A stretch of DNA of 64,000 nt from NCBI GenBank assembly GCA_009859145.1, contig VRVR01000025.1, positions 69,211 through 133,210 of the forward strand, read 5' to 3'. Position numbers and translations under genes: made by a program. Shown piece by piece: positions 37,076-47,138 of this stretch; position 1 is the first letter of the stretch, and every line of letters starts with the position of its first letter. Below the pieces are notes generated by a model. That model searched no databases. It was given only the letters and a program-made list of their open reading frames with translations, and was not told the origin of the DNA. The DNA comes from Andalucia godoyi (lineage: Eukaryota > Discoba > Jakobea > Jakobida > Andaluciidae).

Positions 37076-39058
37076 TCAGCTGTTGTATGCATTCGGAGAC
37101 GCTTGCGTTTGTGAACCGTAGACCAGGGGAGTTTGCTGCGCGTATCCCGGAGGAATTTCCGGAGCGCTTGGAGCGTTCATCGGTTGGACGATAGGGCTAG
37201 AGGACTCTGGTGCGGTTGATGGATATTGTGGAAACTCGCTGGAGACCGAAACAGAGGCGCCATACGAAAACTCTTCCTTGCTAGTTGGAGGTGAGGCGGG
37301 AGGAGCAGCCTGTCGCCGAATAAGCATGTAGATGTCCTTTCCTCCAGCAGTTCTATTCAAATCGGCACGTGTTGCATCGCCAACAGTCCGCAGCACACGC
37401 TCATAACCCGGTGGAATGTTGTTCTCTTCATCAGGATCGCTCAAAAAGACGACTTGAACATCCGTGATGGGAGTCTTTGCAGGATCCCTGCGATACACCA
37501 AATAAATATCAGTTCCTCCGTTCCCAGAATTGACGTTCGCCGAGCGACCCCCGGCAGTCTTGCTGACAGCAACCCATGGAGGGCTAAGCTGGGGGAAGAC
37601 ATCCCCTTCGTTTGGCATGAACAGGGAAACCTCGGAAATCGGAGCCAGTCCTGGGCTCGGCGGATATCGAGTAAATGCCAAGTACAACTTGGCAGGACGA
37701 TGGAAGAACTTTCCGCTACCGGTGTTCAAATCTGCAGGCTTGTTTCCAATTGTTCTGGTAATCGTTTCATAGCCCTGAGGCGCCTTTTCGCCTTCAGAAA
37801 CGTTCACTATCGCGAAATCGTAAATACAGCCATAGATGCTTGGATCCGGTTGCACGATCACCGAGGAGACGGGGGCGGACATCACGGGGGCGGACATCAC
37901 GGGGGCGGACATCACGGGGGCGGACATCACGGGGGCGGACATGCAGCCAGGCGAAGGACTCTGTGGGGGCATACCTCCGTTGAAAGAACTACTTTGGGAA
38001 AATGGGAAAGGAACCGACGGCTGCGGAGAAAGCCCTCCAGGCTGCCCAACAGAAGACGAAGGAGCCATGGTGAACACATTCACCGGAGACGATACGCTGA
38101 GATTGAACGCAAACGTTGCATCGACGACACACTCCGCGTGGATCTTGTAATCTACATGGATCAGCTTACCGTGGAAGGAGCTCGGCGCTTCCACGGGCAA
38201 TATGAACGAGAAGGGGACCGGTCGAGATTCGTGGGCTAGCACAGCCGGGCTTTGAATATTGATCACCTGATCTCCCACGTGCTGGGTGTAGTTTTGTGCG
38301 CTCAACCGGATCGTACGATCCAATTTGATGCGAATTGTCTTCACGTGATTTGAAGACTGGTTGTCGACGACCACTTGTCCCTCGATGTTGAATCCCTTTG
38401 GAAGTGCTCGCGATGGCATTTGCAGACACATCCGCAGCGATCCCGACGAAAACATAAACTTCTTCGAATCCTGCTGCTGAATGGGCGACGCAAAATCAGG
38501 AATATTCAATCCAGGGGAATCTGATCCCAGCATAAAGACCTGCTTTTCATCCTTGTAGTCTGTATGGAACATTCCTCGCGGGATCCATGCTTTCACCTTG
38601 TAGGACACGTTTGCAGCGCGAGCAATGGCCGTGACACGAGGCGCGGATATCAAATCCATCGTCGGCGGTATACCGTGTTCAGGAATCACGATTGAAAACG
38701 GAAAGTAATGCTCTCCAGGTGGATACCTGCCTTCACCCGCAATGACCTGCGATGATTCGTAAACATGGTGCTCTCCGCTGACCGAGTGATTCATCGTAAG
38801 CCCAACAACCGTTGAGTGATGGCCGCTGTGGTGGTGTCCACCCCCAGGAGAGGTCGAATTGTGACGTCTCTCAATCTCTGCAAAAAGAGCAGTCCCCGGC
38901 TCGGAGCGGAGAGTCACCGATTCAAGTCCGACAAGCTTGATGTTCACGGATTTGATCGACTCGAGATCATATCCAGTCACCGTAAGCCTCACTACACCTT
39001 GCAACACTCGGCCGGGAACCAGAACTGGGTCCGGAATGTCCACTGTCAACACCGTCAT
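37076..39058 (-). CDS. Arrestin-fold protein with C-terminal MABP repeats
   Basis: 660 residues; the start is the ATG at 39058 because the open frame beyond it reaches only a TTG. Residues 1-330 match an arrestin N/C double beta-sandwich of the ARRDC/alpha-arrestin type (LVPGRVLQGVVRLTV, IKLVGLESV, YPPGEHYFPFSIVIPEHGIPP, VSYKVKAWIPRG). Residues about 425-610 hold two or three MABP-like beta-prism repeats (PQGYETITRTIGNKPADLNTGSG; ADLNRTAGGKDIYMLIRR). MABP domains bind membranes in MVB12 and DENN proteins, and alpha-arrestins recruit ubiquitin ligases to cargo, so an adaptor in endosomal sorting is a reasonable inference. The linker holds five copies of the pentapeptide M-S-A-P-V. The tail is Pro-rich. 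Confidence 0.78.
   Translation of the reverse strand: MTVLTVDIPDPVLVPGRVLQGVVRLTVTGYDLESIKSVNIKLVGLESVTLRSEPGTALFAEIERRHNSTSPGGGHHHSGHHSTVVGLTMNHSVSGEHHVYESSQVIAGEGRYPPGEHYFPFSIVIPEHGIPPTMDLISAPRVTAIARAANVSYKVKAWIPRGMFHTDYKDEKQVFMLGSDSPGLNIPDFASPIQQQDSKKFMFSSGSLRMCLQMPSRALPKGFNIEGQVVVDNQSSNHVKTIRIKLDRTIRLSAQNYTQHVGDQVINIQSPAVLAHESRPVPFSFILPVEAPSSFHGKLIHVDYKIHAECVVDATFAFNLSVSSPVNVFTMAPSSSVGQPGGLSPQPSVPFPFSQSSSFNGGMPPQSPSPGCMSAPVMSAPVMSAPVMSAPVMSAPVSSVIVQPDPSIYGCIYDFAIVNVSEGEKAPQGYETITRTIGNKPADLNTGSGKFFHRPAKLYLAFTRYPPSPGLAPISEVSLFMPNEGDVFPQLSPPWVAVSKTAGGRSANVNSGNGGTDIYLVYRRDPAKTPITDVQVVFLSDPDEENNIPPGYERVLRTVGDATRADLNRTAGGKDIYMLIRRQAAPPASPPTSKEEFSYGASVSVSSEFPQYPSTAPESSSPIVQPMNAPSAPEIPPGYAQQTPLVYGSQTQASPNAYNS
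37868..37942. repeat. 15-bp tandem repeat in the arrestin/MABP gene
   Basis: Five units of CACGGGGGCGGACAT encode the repeated M-S-A-P-V in the linker between the arrestin and MABP parts. The units are virtually identical at the DNA level, implying recent expansion. Confidence 0.9.
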
Positions 39059-40095
39059 GCAAAAATCCCAATAACAAACACACAACCCTGCACAACACAA
39101 CTCGGAAAATCGGGAAAATCAAAAGAAAAAACAGGGCTTTTCCGCAGATCAAAGAGAATCCAACATTGCGAGATTCGGCGTTCTGTAGTTTCGGGACAGT
39201 TGTTCTCGAACATCTCGTGTCTCGACATGAGGTGGCTTTGGAAACTGGGTGCGCGCTGGCAGCGTCTTCTCTCAAAAAAGTCTGAACACCATCCACCATG
39301 GTGCTTGCCCGTCAGCGTCGATCATGAGATACGGAATAGCAAACAAGTGGAATGGGAGAAGAAAAAAAAAAGAAACGGAATAAAGAATAAAAGGAATAAA
39401 AGAAAGAGCGTGGGCGTTCAGGATTCTGATTTTGGAAACAGAGACCGGGGTGTTGCACCCGACGGACCCTTGCAGTGATGTCTCGCTGTTAAAGCTGATT
39501 TGCTGTGTGTGAATCCTTCAGCTTCTCAGTGGGACTTCGTTCCTTATAAAGGACTGAGGAAAGACAACTTGCAAACTTGTGGGCGTTGGCAGTTGTGGCC
39601 GGTTGAGCCAATATGATACTGGCGGTGGTCATATTCCTTCAACCTGCATTTCCACCGCGCCTCCTCCGCATACCCGCAAGCAGGAAATTCTTTGTCGCGG
39701 CACTCCTTCATAACCCACTGCATATCTTTCCATTCCCTGAAGGATTCACGCAGCGTACAAACTCCCAAAGGACACATGACGGCCCAAAAGGGTCTCGGAT
39801 CAAAAACTGAGAATCCTGGCTTCGATTCTATTTATTTTTGTTTTTGTTTTTTATCTCCTCCACCCATCCCTCAGTCATCTCGATCGTGCGATCATGGTTA
39901 CTGAGACCCAGTCATATCAAAATAAAGTGCTGGTCTCTTTTCGCTTACGTCGCTTACATCCAATATCGTTGCAAGAGAAACAAAACAAAATATTTATATA
40001 AAAGAAGAAGAAGAAAACTTTACATGGCAGCAAACCATCAACAACAAGAATAAGACAATACCAAAGGCAGATCAGAACAGAAAAACGCAGGGCGG
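39059..40095. other. Arrestin 5' flank to RSPH14 3' flank
   Basis: 1.04 kb. The first 350 bp are the arrestin gene's upstream side, with A-rich DNA at 39360-39410. A 77-residue minus-strand frame is described separately at 39544-39777. 39800-40080 is AT-rich. No repeat of the R1/R2/R3 type and no RNA gene were recognised. Confidence 0.45.
39544..39777 (-). CDS. Possible small Cys-containing protein, doubtful
   Basis: A 77-residue frame from an ATG at 39777. It has six cysteines, including a C-x9-C pair (CGYAEEARWKC), and many charged and aromatic residues, unlike random translation. The twin C-x9-C pattern of intermembrane-space proteins is not complete. An internal GTATGC and a downstream TCAG could be splice signals, so the frame may be one exon of a longer gene. 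Nothing was recognised; it may be chance. Confidence 0.25.
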   Translation of the reverse strand: MCPLGVCTLRESFREWKDMQWVMKECRDKEFPACGYAEEARWKCRLKEYDHRQYHIGSTGHNCQRPQVCKLSFLSPL

Positions 40096-41622
40096 CTATG
40101 GAGTCCACACGATTTGATCGACTGCTGCTGCTGCATCCTTTTGAAGTCCTTGCAGCGTCTGTGCTTTGCTTGCAGTCTTTCGAAGCTCTTGCAAAACCAC
40201 GTCATGTCTGGCGAATGCCGCACGCATCTTGCTCTCATCACATAAGAAGGCGATCAGCAAACAGCTGTTTTGAACTGCGTGGAGATTAACGTCTTGGCGA
40301 TTCGGAGTATCGGGTCCAAAGAACTGCAGTGCCGCAAGCGGGATTTCAATAAACAGCGGGTTGCGATATGGCAGGTCGACTGGTCGCGAGGCCACGCGTT
40401 CGGAGACTTCGACAATCGCCTTTTTTCCATCAACCAAAAGCGAGATGTTCGTCAGGAATGCGAGCAAGTTTTGAGCGCGAGACGCGTAGGACAGTGCAGA
40501 CTTTGGGGTGCTCTGCTGCGTCGGAATCATCAACAACATGTAGAACTCCAGAAAGGACGACTTGTACGGATTGGCTGCGGAATCACTCGTGTAGGGATCC
40601 TTGATTATGGACAGCACTGTTTCGCGGTCCCGGGCCAAGGAAGCAAGGCACTGGAAGATCTCTTCGGCAGGAACAAACTCGACCGCCCACGTTGCAATAT
40701 CAAGCAATGTACGTCGTTTCTTCGCAGCGGCTGCCTTTTCTGCCGCTGACTTTTCTTCTTGTCCGTACGAACTGGACACTAAAGCGTCGAAACAGTTCCA
40801 AAGAACGCTTTGCAGCGAACGGTGCCTCGAGTTTGGTCTGGGTGGGCCGGAAGCAAGGGTCTTCAAGGAACTTACCAACACTTGAAAATCCTGTCCACTG
40901 GCGTCATCCCACACCTCTCGACACACCTCTCTGTCCCGCGTCAGCAGCGTCTCGAGGCACTTTGCAGCAAAGAAATGACACTCCATGCAGCTTTCACGGA
41001 AAACGTTCTGCTTGAGCCCGAGGCCTACGGACAGCCCATCCAAAACCATCGCAATCGTCTCGAAGCGTCCCGGAACGCGTTCTTTCAGATACGATCGCGC
41101 AGCTGCAACTCTCAATATAAGCTCCAACACTTCGTATGCACCTGCTCGAACAATATCATCAGGATCGTCCGTTGGTCCTTGGTTTATGAAAAAGTCTACA
41201 ATTTCCAGCGGAAGAGTCTTGATCACATGTTTTTCGTCCTGCAGGAATAAATCTCGCCAGGCAACCACTGCTTTTCTCCGGTGAATCAGACTATCGCTCT
41301 TAACCATTACTTTCTAGACGGCAGGGAGCAAACGCAAAAAGCAAAAGGCAAAACACCAGAAAACAGCAAGATGATGAAACAAGGGGGGGCTTCGTAAATA
41401 TCAAGCTGCCACACCAAAAACAACCCAAAAGCACAAAGACGAAGAGGCAAAACGAAAAATGCACATACAAGTTTGTCATACACCCAATCTCCATATGCAG
41501 GAGTGACAAGATCGGGATCTCGCTCCTGCACATCTCCTCGGATCGAGAACCGGCAAATATGGCGATGGTTCTGTTCAAACCCCAAAGACTCTTGTTTCGC
41601 AGCAACCTCAGACTCGGAGTAT
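40096..41622 (-). CDS. RSPH14: RSPH14-like radial-spoke ARM/HEAT-repeat protein (5' end uncertain)
   Basis: Exon 41622-41469, a 155-nt intron (GTATGT...CTAG), then exon 41313-40096, giving at least 456 residues. The junction yields DLVTPAYGDWVYDKL|KVMVKSDSL. With the following RRKAVVAWRDL it matches, without gaps, the RSPH14 opening of the pattern T-AYG-----KLK----S-DL--R-KA--A--DL. The rest is all-helical repeats, ending in a Q-x-L-Q-x-A-like helix and a short tail ending in P, as in human RSPH14. The protein belongs to ciliary radial spokes and is needed for motility. The first exon is not settled: ATG at 41719 followed by GTATGG gives the wrong phase with the visible CAG acceptor at 41623. 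A basic Lys/Ala run near residue 255 is an insertion. Confidence 0.68.
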
Positions 41623-42771
41623 CTGATGCCACCAGACGGAGAAACATAAAAAAGAAGAAAACACAAAGGGTCAGTATAAAACAGACAAAAACATTGTAAG
41701 CCATACCATTATTCGTCATTCATGAACATCAAAGTAAACTTTAAAAAGAAAAGAAAGAAATCGCAACATACCCTTGGCGCTTCCTAATTACAGACCACAT
41801 TTTCCTACGTGTTCGTATACAAGGCTACAACAGTAACGACGATGATGACGATAATGACGATGACAAAGATTAGATTTCTGATTTTCTGCATAAAAATGCC
41901 CAAAGCCACGCAAACGCCTCTTTGGGACACAACCGCCATTACCGTAGAATAATGACCCGTCATTGTCATGCATGCGGAAGAATGCATAATCTGACACGGT
42001 CGACACTGGCCGACACTAGCACGTTTGTTTCACAGGGAATTCGTGCTTACGCACGCTCGGCCAGAATTCAGCCGGTGACACAGGCTCTGCATTTTCGACA
42101 CTCTTTAACGCAGCATCCATAGCCATCTATTCTATCATTCGTTGGTTTGGTTTTTTGGTTTCACTTTTTTATTCAAATATGGGCGTGAGTGCGCTGGGAC
42201 GACGCATTCGCCTACGCCTACGCCGCCCGATACAGGGCCTCCTAGGTCCCGCAGACCTCCTAAGAGACCACGTGTCACTACGCCTGCTGCTAGGGCCGTC
42301 AGCATCAAAATGCACCCTTCTCAGGAACAACGTGTCGCGCTGAGAAAGTGGCTCACAGATTGATCGAGATTGGGAACGGAGCGCAGAACATCTATCTGAA
42401 GATCGCCGTGTGGCGTGTTGGGGGCCGATCCCCTTCCCGGCAACGGGATGCACGATTGAGTATGCATGTCTATTCGTAGATATGCATACTCAGTGTACAA
42501 CGTAGGCGTAGAAAAAGGTCCGGCGCAAGAAATTTTGCAGCGCCTGTAAAGAAAGTCCCAGCCGTTTCTGAGTTTCTGATCGATGTCGGTTCGTTTGGGA
42601 CATTTTGGGGACTCTTTTTTTATATTTATTTGTTGGTTGACTTTTGAGGCTTTTAAACTGCGGAAACGGTTTCTTTTGCGAAGATTTTCTGTTTTCATCA
42701 CTCCGATTTACTCGTGCGTTTTCTTATTGGAGCCGGTGTTGTGGTCGGTGTTGTTTTTTGCGTAAAATCCA
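41623..42771. other. RSPH14-CFAP206 divergent region with R2 copy B
   Basis: 1.15 kb between two ciliary genes transcribed away from each other. 41623-41940 holds the unresolved 5' end of RSPH14, with a GATGACGATAATGACG run near 41840. 41943-42509 is R2 copy B. 42510-42771 is the CFAP206 promoter side, T-rich near 42600-42640. Confidence 0.5.
41943..42509 (+). mobile_element. R2 element copy B: Fanzor/TnpB-like element with N-terminal remnant
   Basis: About 567 bp, the longest R2 copy. The left end has TGACCCGTCA and the block shared with A and C. A frame from 42142 runs through a Pro/Arg-rich segment into SIKMHPSQEQRVALRKWL, the N-terminal motif of TnpB/Fanzor proteins ([YH]P[ST]xEQxxxLxxW). 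It then stops at the fusion with the C-terminal remnant (GATCGAGATTGGGAACGG), so most of the ORF is deleted. The right end has an inverted repeat GAGTATGCAT...ATGCATACTC and the terminus AGTGTACAACGTAG. The right end is 263 bp upstream of the CFAP206 ATG, in sense. Confidence 0.65.
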
Positions 42772-44557
42772 ATGTCCTCGCAAGCTGCTTTTGGAATTGT
42801 AAACCAATTGAGAGCCAACGGTATATCTGTTGAGCCTTCTGTGGTTCAGTTCATATATGACCGTCTTTCATCGAATGCAAATGTATGGGTTTTTTGCAGT
42901 TTTGCAGTTTTGCAGTTTTGCAGTTTTGCAGTGTTTCTTCTTGTTTTTCTTTTTCTGTTTTGTCTTTCCGTTTTCGTAGATCATTGGTTGATTGGGGAAT
43001 GAATGCTGATGATGATGATGATCTTGTTGTTATTGTTGGTTATAGGAAACGCTGAAAGTGTTGATGAGAGCAAATGACGCGAGAAAACAGACGTTTCGCA
43101 TGCAAGAGGTGTATACTACTACCATTCTGAATGTAGACAAGGCCGCAGAGTCGCAGCAAGCAGAGTTTCGAACGTTGGTGAAAAATACGTGTTTGGAAAT
43201 CGCGGCGCTGAACGGACGAAGCGCTCTGTCGGTTCTTGAGAATTTTGTGGGTTCCGAGTACATTTCAGTTGTGGGAGATGCATTGTCCACGTTTGATCCA
43301 AGAACGCTTTCGCAGACGGCAAATCTTGAAAAGTTCAGATTGGTTTGCATCGGACTTCGTGGACTTGAAAACGGGATCAACCACGAGCAACTCGCAAATG
43401 CATTCCAAAACACGTATGCTACTTTTTCGCAGACGGTGGATAAGTCCATGTTTGATCTTCAGCGTATGATCTCCAATTATGAATGCGTACTCAACGCACG
43501 TGACATTCTTGGAATCCCACCGCAAGCAATGCAAGAAGAACTATATAACAGAGTTCAGCTGATTGTGTGCTTGCGAGATGCAAAGTCACTTGCGGATGCA
43601 GCACATGAAGACCTGGCCGTCGCGAAGAATTCTCTGGATAATCTTTTGGAGTCCTTGACTCCGGATTCGAAACAGGAGGTCTTCCATGAGATCGGAAAGA
43701 GGTATGATGAAATGATCCACATTTCACCCTTGCTGCAGAAGGCCGTCATTGTGGCCCGCCAGATGGAACAGTTTTTGCAGTTTGACTCGTCGCTGCAGCC
43801 GTCGCTTGTCGAAAAAGCGTTTGAGGTGTCAAAGTCTCTGCCTGTTCGGAAACCACTTTCTGAGCAAGCGCATGGTTCAGACTCAAAGGGGTTTGCAGAA
43901 AGGACTCCGTTCAATGGAAAGAGGGTCCAGCTCAACGGTTTCGATGCAGTTGAGCTCGTCGACGGTCGTGGAGTGCTGCTTTCTGGCTCTCCTGATTTCT
44001 GCGTGCGCTACGCGGATGGCTTGTTTTTGTTCTCATCCTCCCAAAACGCAGACTCCTTTTGCGCTGCCCCTGCTGCGTACTTGGATGCGGTTCTTGCAGA
44101 AGCATTTGAGGGCCCCGAGCTCATCATTCTGCTTGGACTGTCGTCGCTGCTGCCGCTCGAATCCGTGCTTGCTTCTGTCGATTCTCGAGTTGGATCGTTT
44201 GGACAGGTTGGTTTCAGCGGCACCGCGCCTCCCAAGAAGGTGGATATGGGAACGGAAACCCCGGTGCATTTTGTTGAGAGACACATCGATCCAAAGTACA
44301 CGTTCAGCGAATGGGAATTGCGACGCCGAGCGCTCCAGATGGCGGATCTGCGCAACAAGAGAACCAAGGGTCTCCAAACGAACAAGAGCCACTTTCGCCG
44401 AGAAAACGAATCCCAAGTGTACTTGCCGAAGGCCCAGGCCGTGCAGACGGCAAAGGAATCAGGTACTCAAGGAAAGAAAACCGTTCGGTACATCGGAGGC
44501 CTTCGTGGCGACAAGGACACAAAGATGAATGTTGTCACTCTCGAGATCGATTTGTAA
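42772..44557 (+). CDS. CFAP206: CFAP206 ciliary protein (two exons)
   Basis: Exon 1 is 42772-42882 and exon 2 is 43046-44557, with a 163-nt intron (GTATGG...ATAG, phase 0), giving 540 residues (human about 622). CFAP206 anchors radial spoke 2 and the dynein c complex on axonemal doublets. The C-terminal signature is unmistakable: HIDPKYTFSEWELRRRALQ, ADLRNKRTKGLQTNKSHFRREN, ESQVYLPK and YIGGLRG, in the same order as the human protein. The middle has a FAD-like beta block (DGRGVLLSGSPDFCVRYADGLFLFSS) also present in the family. The intron contains repeated TTTTGCAG units upstream of the acceptor used. With RSPH14 divergently oriented next door, this is a small ciliary cluster. Confidence 0.93.
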
Positions 44558-45065
44558 ATAGCCTCTCAAACTCTCCTTTTTTTTATTTTCCCATTCATCC
44601 TGGGCATAGTCCACTTCCCCGATGGAAGGATCTTCCGGGAAGTGCCCTTGCCAACCGGCGCGCGCAATCCATCGACATAAGAAGAATCTGATACTGCAGG
44701 AATGTCAATAATCACGGGGACATAACTTCCTTTATGGCTGGCCCAAAGACTGCATCGTCGGAAGAAGCACCAGCAGAGGGACCCCAGAAGCAGAAGTAGG
44801 CAACGGGTGCAGGAGACGGGATTGAGAAAAGGAAATTTCAAATAAAAAGAATACAAAACGGAAGAACGGGAACGGCAGAAATCTTGGTCTCTCTGAATTC
44901 AATGTTATGGAAACGCATTTCTCCTTCTTCTTTTCTTTTCTTTTCTTTTCTTTTCTTTTCTTTTCTTTTCTTTTTTTGTGCTCAATAACGTTCTTTGTTT
45001 GCCCTGCGAATGTGCTCATGGATCGCGGCCGAAATTCAGGCGGTGGGCTTTGCTAGAAACAAGAA
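44558..45065. other. CFAP206-dsRBD gene spacer
   Basis: 508 bp. A (TTTTC)n pentanucleotide microsatellite lies at 44931-44970. A minus-strand frame at 44566-44856 has a partly protein-like stretch (PVIIDIPAVSDSSYVDGL), but I recognise no family and it has no clear start. Nothing is called. Confidence 0.5.
44931..44970. repeat. (TTTTC)n microsatellite
   Basis: About eight units of TTTTC, roughly 100 bp upstream of the dsRBD gene ATG. Confidence 0.92.
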
Positions 45066-47138
45066 ATGAGGCGCATATTCATTAGAATCCATGGGGCTCC
45101 GCAGTCCTCGGTATACTTGATAAAGGATGACGCGACGTGGAGCGACGTGTGCATGGATGTGAGGACTCGTCTCGATGAGTTTGGATTCTCAAACTTGTCT
45201 GTACCGGCTGAAGGTCTTTCTGCACTCTATGCGATGCATGGGCAGTCTGAATCTGTGTTTGCACCTTCGGCAGTCGCTAGCGCCACCGTGAAGGAAGATG
45301 AAATCGTGAAGTTCATGTTCTCTTCCTCACCGACACTGCAATCGCTGGATGCTGCTCGACCGCAAGGTCAGTTGCCCGTACCTCGGTCCCTTGAACCGGA
45401 ATCGCTCCCTTCAGAAAAATCCACGAAACTGTATGTTTGGGCGAATATCGAGAACCTGGTTTCGCAATTGTTGGTTCTGGCCTCGCACATTGAGAATTCA
45501 AGCCATCCTCACTGTCTGCTTCTCATTGTCTGTTCGACTGTCGAGGCGTTTGCACTGTCTCGTGTGTTGATGCGGTTGCAAGTTCGTGCAGCTTCCGTGA
45601 ACACTGTGGCCGAGGTTTCCGATCTGTCCTTTTTGTCGTCGGTTCACCGAGTATTGTGCATCCCTTCTTGCTGGATCTCGTCCGCCGTCAGCGCCCAGTT
45701 CCCTACTGTTGTGTTTCTGTCTCGTGAAATCCGACTGCAGATTTGCGGAAATCCAGATTTTGCAGACATTGAAGAGCGATGCGCGTTGATGCATTTTGAA
45801 TTTTTAGACGAACACTCTAGTGCTTCAAAGCTGGAAACGTTTGCCGCAGGGCGGAGTCCTCTCAGCATCAGCGTTCTCCGAAGAGTGCCATCGCAAGGCA
45901 ATGTGCATGCATGTTTGCTAGCACCATGGCAGGAATCAGTCATTCGAGAAATCACGACCTTCCATTTCAGTCTTTGTGCTTGGTTGACCGAACAGAGTCT
46001 GAGTCTGGACTTGCTTTCCAAGAACTGTGGTGCTCGTCTGTGGGAGGAACTATGTCATCATGCAGAGAAGTGTGCCATTCTGTTCTTTCAACGCCCAGAC
46101 TTCGCGCGTGTGTTTCGAGTACTTCGCATTCTCTCGCACCTGATGCGAATCGTCAATGAATCCAATGCCCTTGTCACTCTCAACTTTTTGGATGCCATGA
46201 AGCGCAAATGCGACTCCGAGTTCCCTTCCGGTACGGACGATGGCGACAAGATATGTCGCTGGCTCTCTTCCGTATTCACGGCTCTTGTCCATGCTCTAGA
46301 ATCCGTTCCTCATTCCCAGCCGCCCAGTCCGCGCTGTGAGCTGCTGGCCAAGTTTGCCGCTGAATACATGAGTTCACACCCCAAGGAGTATGTTCTGTTG
46401 GTGCTGTCGTCGTCTGCTGTTTCCCAGTATCTCTCATTTGCATTCCCGGGTGTTCTGTCGCCCTCCTCCCGTCTCATCCACTTTGTATCCGCGTATCCAA
46501 TCGTTAGCGACGGCAGTCTGACTCGGGAGCAGCTCCAGTGCCACACGATCATTCGCTTCGACTGCTTGGGGCCTGCTTCCGTGCTCGACTCCATCCCGTG
46601 TCTTGATCGCGTATCGGATGCCAAGACTGTCATCCTGGAGTCTCATATCCATGACGTGCACCAACGTGAGGAATCTCTCAAGGCACGGATTCTTCAACAT
46701 ACATCACCAATACCATCGCTGTATGATGCGTCGCTCCTGGTATCGTCTTCTCCGAGTTCCGTCAAACGGCGAAAGCGAGATCTGGAAGATGCGCAGCCGC
46801 CTGCCCCCGCGGCCTCTCTCCAACAGGCCACCCAGGAGCCTTCCGAGCACGCTCTCGCATCCGCGAAAACAAATCTGTACTTGTATCTCAACAAGTACAA
46901 CTTGCCAATGCCCAAGTACGAGGTTGTCGAATCGTTTGGACCCGCACACAAGAAGCGTTTCCGCGTCAGAGTGATGCATGGAGAGCATGATTTCGTGTGC
47001 GAAGGCTCGTCTGTCAAGAACGCAGAGCGCAGAGGCGCGCACAGTCTCCTTGAGGCGTTTTACGGGGCCGCCTCCTCCGCCCCTCTCACTACCCTTTCCG
47101 TCGAACTGAAGCACCAGTACACTGCTCCGCCGTCCTGA
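45066..47138 (+). CDS. dsRNA-binding protein with degenerate Dicer/RIG-I-like helicase body
   Basis: 690 residues, intronless. A C-terminal double-stranded RNA-binding domain (about 597-668) is clear: TNLYLYLNKYNLPMPKYEV, then the F-G-P-x-H-K-K-R-F loop and SSVKNAERRGAHSLLEAF, the lysine-bearing helix. Upstream no family is certain. Residues about 110-250 alternate strands and helices like a RecA domain (CLLLIVCSTVEAFALSRVL; FPTVVFLSRE). Residues 300-430 are helical. Residues 430-545 read like a second RecA domain, where CHTIIRFDCLGPASVLDS resembles the CNxVxRFD...SYxQ block of Dicer and RIG-I helicases. The Walker A, DECH and arginine-finger motifs are absent, so no ATPase activity is expected. 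Residues 1-80 look like a beta-grasp module. It could be a Dicer partner or a dsRNA sensor without enzyme activity. Confidence 0.6.
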   Translation: MRRIFIRIHGAPQSSVYLIKDDATWSDVCMDVRTRLDEFGFSNLSVPAEGLSALYAMHGQSESVFAPSAVASATVKEDEIVKFMFSSSPTLQSLDAARPQGQLPVPRSLEPESLPSEKSTKLYVWANIENLVSQLLVLASHIENSSHPHCLLLIVCSTVEAFALSRVLMRLQVRAASVNTVAEVSDLSFLSSVHRVLCIPSCWISSAVSAQFPTVVFLSREIRLQICGNPDFADIEERCALMHFEFLDEHSSASKLETFAAGRSPLSISVLRRVPSQGNVHACLLAPWQESVIREITTFHFSLCAWLTEQSLSLDLLSKNCGARLWEELCHHAEKCAILFFQRPDFARVFRVLRILSHLMRIVNESNALVTLNFLDAMKRKCDSEFPSGTDDGDKICRWLSSVFTALVHALESVPHSQPPSPRCELLAKFAAEYMSSHPKEYVLLVLSSSAVSQYLSFAFPGVLSPSSRLIHFVSAYPIVSDGSLTREQLQCHTIIRFDCLGPASVLDSIPCLDRVSDAKTVILESHIHDVHQREESLKARILQHTSPIPSLYDASLLVSSSPSSVKRRKRDLEDAQPPAPAASLQQATQEPSEHALASAKTNLYLYLNKYNLPMPKYEVVESFGPAHKKRFRVRVMHGEHDFVCEGSSVKNAERRGAHSLLEAFYGAASSAPLTTLSVELKHQYTAPPS

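Noticed and set aside
37868-37942. CRISPR-like array
   Set aside because: Units are contiguous without spacers and are translated as a pentapeptide repeat.
39430-39560. Possible C/D-box snoRNA near GTGATGTCTCG
   Set aside because: Box C is imperfect, and no matching D box with a closing stem was found.
41300-41719. Alternative frame MTNNG...MFLRLVASDTPS as the RSPH14 N-terminus
   Set aside because: The other frame matches the RSPH14 opening without gaps across the intron; this one shows no similarity.
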